NCBI RefSeq assembly: GCF_000376425.1
Contig: NZ_AQWL01000003.1
Span: 357,215-421,214, forward strand
Direction: 5' to 3'
Origin: Thiobacillus denitrificans DSM 12475
GTDB taxonomy: Bacteria; Pseudomonadota; Gammaproteobacteria; Burkholderiales; Thiobacillaceae
DNA length: 64,000 bases
The stretch's first letter is position 1; each line of letters starts with the position of its first letter. Below are positions 45,751 to 56,044 of this stretch, one piece after another. Position numbers and translations under genes: made by a program. The notes beneath the pieces were generated by a model. That model saw only the letters and a list, made by a program, of their open reading frames with translations. It did no database searches and was not told where the DNA came from.

Positions 45751-46469
45751 ACCGCATCCCTGTCCTGTTCGCCTGCCTGCTGACCTGTGCGCTGCTCGCC
45801 GCCTGCGCCAGCCAGCCCATCCAGCGCAAGGACGGCAGCCGCAGCGTACGCAGTTTCAGCGTCAAGGATCTGGCCAAAGGCGATGTCGACAATGTGATCG
45901 AGATCCACCAGCAGGAAGTCATCGCCACCCTCAAAACGCTGACGCTCAAGCTCTATCGCCGCAACCCCGGCGAATGGCGCAAATCCGGCTTCACCGGTGC
46001 CGACGAGGCGACGGCGGTCCTGTTCAGGCCGCTCTCGCACTGGCATTTGTCGCCGCAAAAAGATCTTGGCTGGGAAACTGCCCTGCGCGCGGCCTGGCGC
46101 GAAGATTACACGGCCGACCGAGTGAAGGCGCTGATGAGCGGCTTGCTGATCATGCACATGGCGGCGTTCAATCATCAGACCGAGTTTTACCTGTTGACCG
46201 AAATGGACGCCCAGAAGCTCTACAACGCCGCACGCAATACCGAAGCGGTAGTCTGGAAGCTCGCCACCGCCAGAAACCTGCGCGGCGATCTCCTGCTGCT
46301 ATCCAACGGTGCCGACGAGAACGGCGTAGCCAACCTCAGCTTCGAGCGCGAATTCGGCAAGCTCATCGGCATCCAGGACACGCTGGCCAGAATCATCGAG
46401 GACAAGAGCAACCGGGCCATTCGCTTCGGCGTCGTCAACGTTGCCACCATGGCCTTTCTGCCGATCTGA
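45747..46469 (+). CDS. predicted lipoprotein, function unknown
   Basis: A 240-residue protein starting at GTG 45747 with a lipoprotein signal (FACLLTCALLAAC; lipobox LAAC, cysteine at residue 20). The mature part is helical and polar, with a conserved-looking stretch NVIEIHQQEVIATLKTLTLKLYRRNPGEWRKSG. I do not recognise a domain. The start overlaps the selO stop, so it is likely co-translated with selO. Confidence 0.78.
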   Translation: MNRIPVLFACLLTCALLAACASQPIQRKDGSRSVRSFSVKDLAKGDVDNVIEIHQQEVIATLKTLTLKLYRRNPGEWRKSGFTGADEATAVLFRPLSHWHLSPQKDLGWETALRAAWREDYTADRVKALMSGLLIMHMAAFNHQTEFYLLTEMDAQKLYNAARNTEAVVWKLATARNLRGDLLLLSNGADENGVANLSFEREFGKLIGIQDTLARIIEDKSNRAIRFGVVNVATMAFLPI

Positions 46470-46472
46470 CCG

Positions 46473-47156
46473 ATGACAGCCGATGCCTATGCCTGCTGCG
46501 AGACGCTGACGCGCGACCAGTGGGCGTGGGCATTCCTGCGCCGCAGCCCAGGTTACCAGGCCGACTATCGCCAGTTCATCGCCCTCTGGCATGCCCTCGA
46601 GGCCGACTATGGCATGCCGCCCCATCGCGATTTCCAGCGCTGGAAGCGCGACCCGCGCGCCTACGGCCCGCTGCCCGGCGATACGGAACTCACCGCGGCC
46701 AGCGGCGAACTGTGCGCGGGAGACGACGACCATGTGCTGCTCGAATGCTGGATGGGCGCGAAATGGGGGTTCTACAAATTTCCGCTCGATCCCGACCGCA
46801 TTGCGCTGCCCAGCCCGGATGAACTCTCCTGGCGACCGCCCCCGCCTGCGCCCTGCATTGATGAAACCTACCGGCTGGAGATCGGCTTCGATCTGTCGCT
46901 GCCGCTGCCGCCGCAACTGGACGCCGCGAAATTCCGCCTGATCGGCCGCGCCGCCGAACTGCGGCGACAGGGCCTCGCTGCGCCGAAGACGGTGGCAAAC
47001 CAGCGCGCGCGCTGGACGCGGATGCTGCGTCTGCTGGACGGCACAGCGTCGCCGGATGCGGAGAATTCGGGCCTGCTGCGCGAGGCGCAGGCAATGGCCG
47101 ATCATGGCTATCTGGACATCCTGCGGCTGGCGGATGCCGGCACAGGCACAAAATAA
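46473..47156 (+). CDS. DUF6499 / transcriptional-regulator-like protein
   Basis: A 227-residue protein. The N-terminus (TRDQWAWAFLRRSPGYQADYRQF) resembles the DUF6499 domain found before DUF2285-type DNA-binding domains in proteobacteria. The C-terminal half (RLIGRAAELRRQGLAAPKTVANQRARWTRMLRLLDG) is helical and basic and could bind DNA. It begins four bases after the lipoprotein stop and is followed by a terminator. The role is unclear; the family match is from memory. Confidence 0.6.
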   Translation: MTADAYACCETLTRDQWAWAFLRRSPGYQADYRQFIALWHALEADYGMPPHRDFQRWKRDPRAYGPLPGDTELTAASGELCAGDDDHVLLECWMGAKWGFYKFPLDPDRIALPSPDELSWRPPPPAPCIDETYRLEIGFDLSLPLPPQLDAAKFRLIGRAAELRRQGLAAPKTVANQRARWTRMLRLLDGTASPDAENSGLLREAQAMADHGYLDILRLADAGTGTK

Positions 47157-47182
47157 AACCGGGACGCGCGCCCCGGTTTTTT
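47155..47182. terminator. bidirectional terminator between converging genes
   Basis: A 9-bp stem AAAACCGGG / CCCGGTTTT around an eight-base loop, with T runs in both directions. It separates the plus-strand gene ending at 47156 from sodB on the minus strand. Confidence 0.88.
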
Positions 47183-47206
47183 ACTTCGCCCAGCTCACAA
47201 GCCGGA

Positions 47207-47791
<585 letters not shown>

Positions 47792-47889
47792 AACTCTCTC
47801 CTGATATTGAACGACAACGTTAAATGATAGAACCTAAACCGGAAATTGCTGATACCGCAACGGCAATAGGGTTTCGGTCGCGCAATAGA

Positions 47890-47913
47890 AAAAGGGCCGG
47901 TTTGACCCGACCC
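47890..47913 (-). terminator. terminator after tRNA-Pro
   Basis: On the minus strand AGGGTCGG and CCGGCCCT pair (one G-U) around a loop and are followed by a T run. It lies 16 bases after the tRNA-Pro CCA end. Confidence 0.7.
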
Positions 47914-47929
47914 TGTTTCTTTGATTTAT

Positions 47930-48007
<78 letters not shown>

Positions 48008-48053
48008 CGAAGCCCGAGATTCTAACAGAGGAGCGGCGCCTGGCGGAAGACCG

Positions 48054-48407
48054 TCAGCCCAATATTTTCAGGATGGCGGTGATTTCGTTGCGCAGGACGC
48101 CGACATCCAGCACGGCCGCAACCGGCTCGGGTGCCGCTTCGGCATCGTGTTCCAGACGCTGGCGCGCGCCGCTGATGGTGAAGCCCTCTTCGTACAGCAG
48201 TTCGCGGATGCGGCGGATCAGCAGCACCTCGTGGTGTTGGTAATAGCGCCGGTTACCACGCCGCTTGACCGGGCGCAACTGGGCGAACTCCTGCTCCCAG
48301 TAGCGCAGCACGTGCGCCTTGACGGCGCACAGCTCCGAGACTTCACCGATGGTGAAATAGCGTTTGGCCGGAATCGGCGGGAGTTCACTCCGGGTTGGGC
48401 GTTCCAA
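48054..48407 (-). CDS. MerR-family transcriptional regulator
   Basis: A 117-residue protein with an N-terminal MerR winged helix: [55 protein letters not shown]. The C-terminal part is short, without the metal-binding cysteines of CueR/MerR types. This small regulator directly after ihfA is common in betaproteobacteria; its target is not known. It overlaps ihfA by 23 bases. Confidence 0.9.
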   Translation of the reverse strand: MERPTRSELPPIPAKRYFTIGEVSELCAVKAHVLRYWEQEFAQLRPVKRRGNRRYYQHHEVLLIRRIRELLYEEGFTISGARQRLEHDAEAAPEPVAAVLDVGVLRNEITAILKILG

Positions 48408-48696
48408 TTTGGGCGCCTTCGACCTGGGATTTGAGTTTCTGGCTGGCGTGGAAGGTCACCACGCGGCGCGCGGAGATCGGCATTTCTTCGCCGGTCTTGG
48501 GGTTGCGGCCCGGACGCTGCGGCTTTTCCCGGCACTGGAAATTGCCGAAACCGGACAGTTTGACGATGTCACCCTTTTCGAGCGACAAGCGGATTTCATC
48601 GAAAAACGACTCGACGACATCCTTGGCTTCGCGTTTATTCAAACCCACTTTTTCGAACAGCAGTTCGGCCAGATCAGCTTTTGTCAGGGTGGTCAT
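48385..48696 (-). CDS. ihfA: integration host factor subunit alpha
   Basis: A 103-residue HU/IHF-fold DNA-bending protein: [63 protein letters not shown] and [14 protein letters not shown]. The GRNPKTGEE arm with the intercalating proline identifies IHF; its place after pheT identifies the alpha subunit. Lies 36 bases after pheT. Confidence 0.96.
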   Translation of the reverse strand: MTTLTKADLAELLFEKVGLNKREAKDVVESFFDEIRLSLEKGDIVKLSGFGNFQCREKPQRPGRNPKTGEEMPISARRVVTFHASQKLKSQVEGAQIGTPNPE

Positions 48697-48732
48697 GGTC
48701 GTGTTGGCAGGGATGGCTCGTGAAGAAAAGCG

Positions 48733-51078
48733 TCACGCACGCAAACTGGCATTACACTGGCGAAGCGCGGCGTCGATCAGTTTTTGCACTGCATCCTCCG
48801 CTTCCCGATCCGTCAATGTGCGTTCAGTATCTTGCATAACTACCCGAATGGCAAGGCTTTTTTGGGTTTCCCCCATGCCTTTCCCGCGATAGTCGTCGAA
48901 CACCTCGATCGACCGCACCTGGGACGACGCGGCCTCGCGTAGCGCGGTCAGCAGTTCGCCGGCCGGGGTATGGATGTCCAGCACGAATGCCAGATCGCGC
49001 CGCACCAGCGGGAAGCGTGACAAGGCTGCATGGCGCGGCAAGGCACGCCGGGCGAGCGCCTGACTGTCGAGCTCGAACAGCATCGGCACGGCCGGCAGAT
49101 CGAATGCCTGCACCAGGCGCGGATGCAGCGCGCCGATCCAGCCGATCGCCCGGCCCCCGGCCCAAAGCTCGGCGCACTGTCCCGGATGCAGTGCGGGATG
49201 GGCGCCACGTCGGCTGTCGAGCGCGTGGCCGAACAGGCGCTCCAGGTCGCCCTTGAGATCGAAGAAATCGACACGACGCGCAGTTGCGCCCCATTGCTCA
49301 GGTTGCACGTCACCATAAGCGAGGCCGCCCAGCTTCATCGGCTGCTCGACCTGCGACGCATATACCCGCCCCAGTTCGAAAATGCGCACCCGTTCCTGCT
49401 GGCGGTTGAGATTATGGCGCAGCGTCTCGATCAGCCCACCCCACAGCGTGGTGCGCATTGCCGACAGCTGGCTGGCAATGGGATTGGCCAGCGGCAACGG
49501 ACGGGCGTCGGCATTCAACGCCGTTTCCCACGCCGGATCGACAAAGCTGTAGGTGATGACTTCCTGATAATCCAGCCCCACCAGCATCTGGCGCAGGACG
49601 TCGTCGGCCAGCATGGTTTCGTCCTGCGGCAGCATGCGCGACGGTGCCGCCGGCGGCTGCGCCGGAATGTTGTCGTAACCGAACAGGCGCAGCGCCTCTT
49701 CGATCAGGTCCTCCTCGATCGCCAGGTCGAAGCGGAAGCTCGGCGGGGTGACGACAAGACTATCGCCCTGGCGTTCGACCTGCATGCCGAGCGCGCCGAA
49801 GCCGCGCATCACCTGATCCGCGTCGAGTTCGATACCGGCCACACGCTTCAGCCGCGCCAGGCGCAGGACGATCGATTCACGCTGCGGCAACGCGGCCGCC
49901 GCCTCGGTAACCGGCCCCGGCTGGCCGCCGCAGATGTCGAGCAGCAACTGCGTCGCCCGCTCCATCGCCTGACGCGTCGCGCCGTAGTCGACGCCGCGCT
50001 CGAAACGGTGCGACGAATCGGTGGACAAGCCCAGCCGTCGGGCGCGTCCGGCGATCGCCGCGGGGGCAAAGAACGCCGCTTCCAGAAACACGTCGACGGT
50101 GGCGCGTTCCACGCTGCTCGGCTGCCCGCCCATGATCCCGGCCAGCGCCACCGGCCCGCCGGCATCGGCGATGACCAGCATGTCGGGCGCCAGTTCGGCA
50201 GTCTGCCCATTCAGCAGTTCGAGCGTCTCGCCCGCACGCGCCAGCCGCACCTCGATGCCGCCGTTGAGGCGCGACAGGGCGAAGGCATGCATCGGCTGAC
50301 CGAGTTCGAGCAGCACGTAATTGGTGATATCGACCGGCGCCAGCAGCGGGCGGATGCCGCTGCGCTCCAGCCGCTCCGCCATCCAGCGCGGGGTGGGCGC
50401 CTGCGCGTCGATGCCGCGCACCACGCGCCCCAGATACAGCGGGCAGGCGTCCGCAGCCGACACATGCAGCGGCACCGTGTCGTGAATGCGGGCTGGCGTT
50501 TCCTGTATCTGCGGCAGACGCACCTCGGCACCGGTGATCGCACCGACCTCGCGCGCCACGCCCTGCAGCGACAGGCAGTCCGCGCGGTTGGGCGTGAGCT
50601 TCAGGGTGATGAGGGTGTCGTCCAGATTGAGCCAGGCACGGAAATCCTCGCCCACCGGCGCATCCGCAGGCAACACCATCAGGCCGTCGGCCGCGCCTTC
50701 CAGGCCCAGCTCCCGGGTCGAGCACAACATGCCGAAGGATTCGACGCCACGCACCCTGGCGACCTTGATTTCGATACCGGGCAATGTGGCGCCCGGGCGG
50801 GCGCACGGCACCTTGAGCCCGGCCGCCGCGTTGGGCGCACCGCACACGATGGTGACCGGCGCCACCTCGCCGACATCGACCTGGCACACGCGCAGACGGT
50901 CGGCGTCGGGGTGCTTTTCCGCCGACAGGATCTCGGCCACCACCACGGCGTTGAATGGCGGGGCGGCCGGCGCCAAGGCCTCGACTTCCAGTCCAGCCAT
51001 GGTCAATGCGTGGGCCAGTTGGGGGGTATCGAGTGCGGGGTTGACGAGATTACGCAGCCAGGCTTCTGAAAATTGCAT
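48733..51078 (-). CDS. pheT: phenylalanine-tRNA ligase beta subunit
   Basis: A 781-residue beta subunit: tRNA-binding EMAP-like domain (residues 40-150, AEILSAEKHPDADRLRVCQVDVG), B3/B4 editing region, B5 domain and C-terminal anticodon-binding FDX-ACB domain (SRFPLVRRDLAFVLD, FDDYRGKGMGETQKSLAIRVVMQD). It forms the alpha2-beta2 synthetase with PheS, 16 bases upstream. Confidence 0.97.
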   Translation of the reverse strand: MQFSEAWLRNLVNPALDTPQLAHALTMAGLEVEALAPAAPPFNAVVVAEILSAEKHPDADRLRVCQVDVGEVAPVTIVCGAPNAAAGLKVPCARPGATLPGIEIKVARVRGVESFGMLCSTRELGLEGAADGLMVLPADAPVGEDFRAWLNLDDTLITLKLTPNRADCLSLQGVAREVGAITGAEVRLPQIQETPARIHDTVPLHVSAADACPLYLGRVVRGIDAQAPTPRWMAERLERSGIRPLLAPVDITNYVLLELGQPMHAFALSRLNGGIEVRLARAGETLELLNGQTAELAPDMLVIADAGGPVALAGIMGGQPSSVERATVDVFLEAAFFAPAAIAGRARRLGLSTDSSHRFERGVDYGATRQAMERATQLLLDICGGQPGPVTEAAAALPQRESIVLRLARLKRVAGIELDADQVMRGFGALGMQVERQGDSLVVTPPSFRFDLAIEEDLIEEALRLFGYDNIPAQPPAAPSRMLPQDETMLADDVLRQMLVGLDYQEVITYSFVDPAWETALNADARPLPLANPIASQLSAMRTTLWGGLIETLRHNLNRQQERVRIFELGRVYASQVEQPMKLGGLAYGDVQPEQWGATARRVDFFDLKGDLERLFGHALDSRRGAHPALHPGQCAELWAGGRAIGWIGALHPRLVQAFDLPAVPMLFELDSQALARRALPRHAALSRFPLVRRDLAFVLDIHTPAGELLTALREAASSQVRSIEVFDDYRGKGMGETQKSLAIRVVMQDTERTLTDREAEDAVQKLIDAALRQCNASLRA

Positions 51079-51094
51079 GATATATGCGCCCTAA

Positions 51095-52129
<1,035 letters not shown>

Positions 52130-52164
52130 TCAATCACACACAAAAACTCGTATCAATCACAAAC

Positions 52165-52190
52165 AAAAAAAGGCCTTGCGGCCTTTTTTT
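52165..52190 (-). terminator. terminator/attenuator between rplT and pheS
   Basis: A perfect 11-bp symmetric stem (seven A and GGCC against GGCC and seven T) with loop TTGC. It lies 17 bases after rplT and 51 bases before pheS, so it either ends the ribosomal-protein transcript or attenuates pheST. Confidence 0.88.
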
Positions 52191-52206
52191 GTGACGGTTT
52201 GACGGC

Positions 52207-52566
52207 TTACGCCGCCAGCTTGGCCTTGACCTGCTCGACAATCTTGGCGAAGGCATCCTTGTCGAAGATCGCGATATCGGACAACACCTTACGGTCGATA
52301 CCGATCTCGGCACGGCTCAAACCGTTCATGAACACGCTGTAGGTCAGGCCGTGCTGACGCGACGCGGCGTTGATGCGGGCAATCCACAGGGCGCGGAACT
52401 GGCGCTTGCGCTGACGACGGTCGCGGTACTGGTACTGACCGGCCTTCATCACCGCTTCGTTGGCGACGCGGAATACGTTCTTGCGACGACCGCGATAGCC
52501 TTTAGCGGCATCGAGGATTTTCTTGTGACTGGCGCGGGCGGTTACACCCCGTTTGACGCGTGGCAT
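52207..52566 (-). CDS. rplT: 50S ribosomal protein L20
   Basis: A 119-residue L20: [35 protein letters not shown] and [21 protein letters not shown]. It is a primary binder in large-subunit assembly and, in E. coli, represses rpmI-rplT translation. It follows rpmI by 12 bases. Confidence 0.98.
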   Translation of the reverse strand: MPRVKRGVTARASHKKILDAAKGYRGRRKNVFRVANEAVMKAGQYQYRDRRQRKRQFRALWIARINAASRQHGLTYSVFMNGLSRAEIGIDRKVLSDIAIFDKDAFAKIVEQVKAKLAA

Positions 52567-52578
52567 GCTTTCTCTCCT

Positions 52579-52776
52579 TTATGCGTAGGGCAACATGCGT
52601 GCAACCGCCTTGTGGTTGCTGGCATTGACGGTTTCCATGCCGCGCAACTGGCGCTTACGCTTGGTGCTCTTCTTGGTGAGAATGTGGCGCATGAACGCGT
52701 GCGAGCGCTTGAACCCGCCGCCGCCCAGCGCGCGGAACCGCTTGGCGGCGCCGCTCTTGCTTTTCATCTTAGGCAT
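52579..52776 (-). CDS. rpmI: 50S ribosomal protein L35
   Basis: A 65-residue, very basic L35: [28 protein letters not shown] and [16 protein letters not shown]. It lies between infC and rplT, the standard order. Confidence 0.98.
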   Translation of the reverse strand: MPKMKSKSGAAKRFRALGGGGFKRSHAFMRHILTKKSTKRKRQLRGMETVNASNHKAVARMLPYA

Positions 52777-52912
52777 GATGCTTCCTTTTATTTCATGCGG
52801 TCAGGTGATCCCGCGACGCGGAATGCTTCACCAACCCGACTGCACGTATTGTGGTGTTTTCAACCCGCAGGGCCCGAGAAACACCGGTCTCATTACACTC
52901 GAATCTTCTTGC

Positions 52913-53437
52913 TCAAATCTTCTTTTTCGGCGCCAGCATCATGACCAGCTGGCGGCCCTCCATCTTGGGGAACTGCTCGACCACGGCCAACTCGGCCAGA
53001 TCGGTCGAGACCCGCCTCAACTGAGCCATGCCGATTTCCTGATGGGCCATTTCGCGGCCCCGGAAACGCAGCGTAATCTTGGTCTTGTCGCCTTCTTCCA
53101 GAAACTTGATCAGGTTGCGCAGCTTGATCTGGTAATCGCCCTCGTCGGTACCCGGACGGAACTTGATTTCCTTGATCTGGACCTGCTTCTGCTTCAGCTT
53201 GGCTTCGTGCTGTTTCTTGCTTTCCTGGTACTTGAACTTGCCATAGTCCATGATCTTGCATACGGGCGGCTGTGCCGTCGGCGCAATCTCCACCAGATCC
53301 AGGTCCGCCTCTTCCGCCAGGCGCTGCGCTTCGTAAATTTTTACGATGCCAAGCTGCTCGCCCTCCACACCGACCAAACGCACTTCCGGGGTTGTAATTT
53401 CCCCATTGATGCGTGTCTGTTTCTTTTCTGTCGCGAT
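52913..53437 (-). CDS. infC: translation initiation factor IF-3 (ATC start)
   Basis: A 174-residue IF-3: [25 protein letters not shown], the linker [20 protein letters not shown] and the C-terminal [20 protein letters not shown]. No ATG, GTG or TTG lies at the expected start. The codon eight bases after GGAG is ATC (53437), giving [16 protein letters not shown]-3 genes are known to use rare AUU/AUC/AUA-type starts, which IF-3 itself discriminates against, so the start suggests autoregulation. The nearest in-frame ATG (53494) lies upstream of the GGAG. Confidence 0.93.
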   Translation of the reverse strand: MATEKKQTRINGEITTPEVRLVGVEGEQLGIVKIYEAQRLAEEADLDLVEIAPTAQPPVCKIMDYGKFKYQESKKQHEAKLKQKQVQIKEIKFRPGTDEGDYQIKLRNLIKFLEEGDKTKITLRFRGREMAHQEIGMAQLRRVSTDLAELAVVEQFPKMEGRQLVMMLAPKKKI

Positions 53438-53492
53438 GAGCTGTTCTCCAAATAAAAACCTGACGCAATGCGCCGAGGCAAAAAGGTCAAAC

Positions 53493-53544
53493 AAAAATAA
53501 AGAAGGCGCGGGACCAATCCCCCCAACGGGGCAGTCCCGACGCC
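53493..53544 (-). terminator. hairpin terminator between thrS and infC
   Basis: On the minus strand a long stem (GGCG-bulged T-CGGGAC with GTCCCGCGCC; 53534-53544 and 53505-53514), enclosing a smaller CCCC/GGGG hairpin, is followed by TTCTTTATTTTT. It lies between the thrS stop and infC. Confidence 0.75.
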
Positions 53545-53558
53545 TTGTTTGACCGCTG

Positions 53559-55466
53559 CTACTGGCGCGCCAGCGTTTCTGCTTTCAGGCGCGCGATGAA
53601 GCCATCCAAACCGAGCTGTCCCAGGTCCTGATTGCCGCGTGCGCGGACGGCGACCACTCCGGCCTCCATCTCCTTGTCGCCAACGACCACCTGATAAGGC
53701 AGCTTCTGCAAGCTATGTTCGCGGATTTTATAAGTAATCTTGTTATTACTCAAGTCCGACACTGCGCGGATGCCGGATTGCCGCAGTGCCTGGGTGACTT
53801 GCTGCGCGTAGTCGGCCTGGCGCTCGCTGATGTTCATCACCATCACCTGCACCGGCGCCAGCCATAACGGGAAGTTGCCGGCGTGATGCTCGATCAGGAT
53901 GCCGATGAAGCGCTCCATCGAGCCAAGGATCGCGCGATGCAGCATCACCGGCGGCTTGCGGCTGTTGTCCTCGTCGACGAACTCCGCCCCCAGGCGCACC
54001 GGCAGGTTGAAGTCGAGCTGGATGGTGCCGCACTGCCACAGGCGAGCGAGCGAATCCTTCAGCGTGAACTCGATCTTGGGGCCGTAGAACGCGCCCTCAC
54101 CGGGCTGCAGATCGAACGCCAGCCGGTTCTTTTCAAGCGCCGCCGCCAGCGCGGCTTCCGCCTTGTCCCACGACTCGTCCGAGCCGACGCGCTTGTCCGG
54201 CCGGGTCGACAGCTTCACCAGTACATCGCTGAAACCGAAGTCGGCGTAGACCTTCTGCAGCATGACGATGAAGTCGGCCACTTCCTGCTCGATCTGGTCT
54301 TCGGTACAGAAGATGTGGGCATCGTCCTGGGTAAAGCCGCGCACCCGCATGATGCCGTGCAGCGCGCCCGATGGCTCGTTGCGGTGACACGAGCCGAACT
54401 CGGCCAGGCGCAGCGGCAGGTCGCGGTAGGAATGCAGGCCGCTGTTGAAGATCTGCACATGGCCGGGGCAGTTCATCGGTTTCACCGCATAGTCGCGGTT
54501 TTCCGATGCGGTGGTGAACATGTTGTCGTGATAGTTTTCCCAGTGACCAGACTTCTCCCACATGCCGCGATCCATCATCGCGGGCGTGCGCACTTCCTGG
54601 TAGCCGTATTCGACGAACTTCTGCCGCATGTACTGCTCGATCTGCTGCCACACGATCCAGCCCTTGGGATGCCAGAACACCATGCCCGGCGCCTCGTCCT
54701 GCATGTGCAGCAGGTCGAGCTGCTTCGCGAGCCTGCGATGGTCACGCTTCTCGGCTTCTTCCAGGCGGTGCAGATAGGCGTCGAGATCTTCCTTCTTCGC
54801 CCACGCCGTGCCATACACGCGCTGCAGCATCTCGTTCTTCGAGTCGCCGCGCCAGTAGGCGCCGGCTAGCTTCATCAGCTTGAAATGCCGGAGCTTACCG
54901 GTCGACGGCACATGCGGGCCGCGGCAGAGGTCGATGAAATCACCCTCGCGGTAGAGCGAAATATCCTCATTGGTGGGGATCGACGCGATGATCTCGGCCT
55001 TGTACAGCTCGCCCATGTCGCGGAAGAAGGTCACCGCTTCGTCGCGCGGCATCACGCTGCGTTCGACCGGGATGTCCCGCTTCGCCAGTTCGGCCATCTT
55101 CTTCTCGATCGCCGCCAGGTCTTCCGGCGTGAACGGGCGCTTGTACGCGAAATCGTAGTAGAAGCCGTCCTCGATCACCGGGCCGATGGTCACCTGCGCG
55201 TCGGGGAATAGCGACTTCACCGCGTACGCCAGTAAATGCGCGGTGGAATGGCGGATCATGTCGAGGCCGTCGGCATCCTTGTCGGTGACGATGGAGAGCT
55301 GCGCGTCCGTATCGATAAGGTGGCTGGTATCGACCAGCCGGCCATCGACCCGCCCGGCAAGCGCTGCCTTGGCAAGGCCGGCCCCGATGCTGGACGCAAC
55401 CTGCGCCACCGTGACCGGCGCATCGAACTGTCTGACGGAACCGTCGGGAAGCGTGACGTTGACCAT
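53559..55466 (-). CDS. thrS: threonine-tRNA ligase
   Basis: A 635-residue class II synthetase with the full ThrRS layout: TGS domain (1-61), editing domain ([11 protein letters not shown] near 75, [11 protein letters not shown]), catalytic core with zinc cysteine in [31 protein letters not shown] and QDDAHIFC, and anticodon-binding domain at the C-terminus. ATG 55466 follows CGGAG and matches the family start [10 protein letters not shown]; a 28-codon upstream extension exists in frame (to 55550). A hairpin-plus-T-run lies in its leader. Confidence 0.97.
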   Translation of the reverse strand: MVNVTLPDGSVRQFDAPVTVAQVASSIGAGLAKAALAGRVDGRLVDTSHLIDTDAQLSIVTDKDADGLDMIRHSTAHLLAYAVKSLFPDAQVTIGPVIEDGFYYDFAYKRPFTPEDLAAIEKKMAELAKRDIPVERSVMPRDEAVTFFRDMGELYKAEIIASIPTNEDISLYREGDFIDLCRGPHVPSTGKLRHFKLMKLAGAYWRGDSKNEMLQRVYGTAWAKKEDLDAYLHRLEEAEKRDHRRLAKQLDLLHMQDEAPGMVFWHPKGWIVWQQIEQYMRQKFVEYGYQEVRTPAMMDRGMWEKSGHWENYHDNMFTTASENRDYAVKPMNCPGHVQIFNSGLHSYRDLPLRLAEFGSCHRNEPSGALHGIMRVRGFTQDDAHIFCTEDQIEQEVADFIVMLQKVYADFGFSDVLVKLSTRPDKRVGSDESWDKAEAALAAALEKNRLAFDLQPGEGAFYGPKIEFTLKDSLARLWQCGTIQLDFNLPVRLGAEFVDEDNSRKPPVMLHRAILGSMERFIGILIEHHAGNFPLWLAPVQVMVMNISERQADYAQQVTQALRQSGIRAVSDLSNNKITYKIREHSLQKLPYQVVVGDKEMEAGVVAVRARGNQDLGQLGLDGFIARLKAETLARQ

Positions 55467-55483
55467 ATACAAACTCCGGAAAC

Positions 55484-55504
55484 AAAAAACGCGGCCCGGC
55501 CGCG
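55484..55504 (-). terminator. terminator-like hairpin in the thrS leader
   Basis: On the minus strand CGCGGC and GCCGCG form a 6-bp all-GC stem with a three-base loop, followed directly by TTTTTT and then, 17 bases later, the thrS ATG. Placed inside the leader, it looks like a transcription attenuator rather than the end of another transcript, as no gene lies upstream on that strand. Confidence 0.65.
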
Positions 55505-56044
55505 CTTTCGGATATGACTGATTAAAGATTGCAGACACGCTGCGTGCCATGCGCCGGGTTTATCCTAGTGTCGGCGGCCGGTTCGCGGTGACATATCGCA
55601 ACTTTCAGAGACCATCCCGGCCCCATGAATAGCTTGGACCCTCACCGCCAGCACTTTGCGCCAACGCCCCGCCTCACTGGCATGCGGCTGGCCCAAGGCG
55701 TAATAAGCTACGCGAATAATTCTAGCACCCCCTCAGATCGCCCGTCCATCGGACGCTGCGCGCAAGATACAGCTCCTGCCGCTTTGTGCGCAGCGCTGCC
55801 GTTCACGCCGTCAGATCGCCGCGTCCCGGAGATAGCGACGGGCCCGGGTCAGGCAGCCCCTGATGCTAAACTACGTCGGGTTTCGATTACCGTTTCGACC
55901 GCGTCAAGCGAACATTCCAGTGCCGCAACCAGCCAGTTTCCTGAGGGACGGCCTTGTTTCGCGGCGGAAACAGTTGAAGACTTTTCCGTAAAATCGAGAT
56001 TCGACAAGAGGCCCGGAGACGTGCTGAACAAATGTAAATAGCGC
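55505..56044. other. divergent intergenic region between thrS and mrpA
   Basis: A 540-base stretch that must hold the thrS promoter and leader on the minus strand and the mrp promoter on the plus strand. A plus-strand open frame at 55625-56041 is not protein-like. I recognise no RNA gene, repeat or clear promoter. Confidence 0.5.

Noticed and set aside
49030-51069. A 679-codon plus-strand open frame opposite pheT
   Set aside because: Antisense shadow of pheT.
55625-56041. 138-codon open frame just before mrpA
   Set aside because: Composition is Ser/Thr/Pro-rich without pattern, no ribosome binding site, and it lies where the mrp promoter should be.
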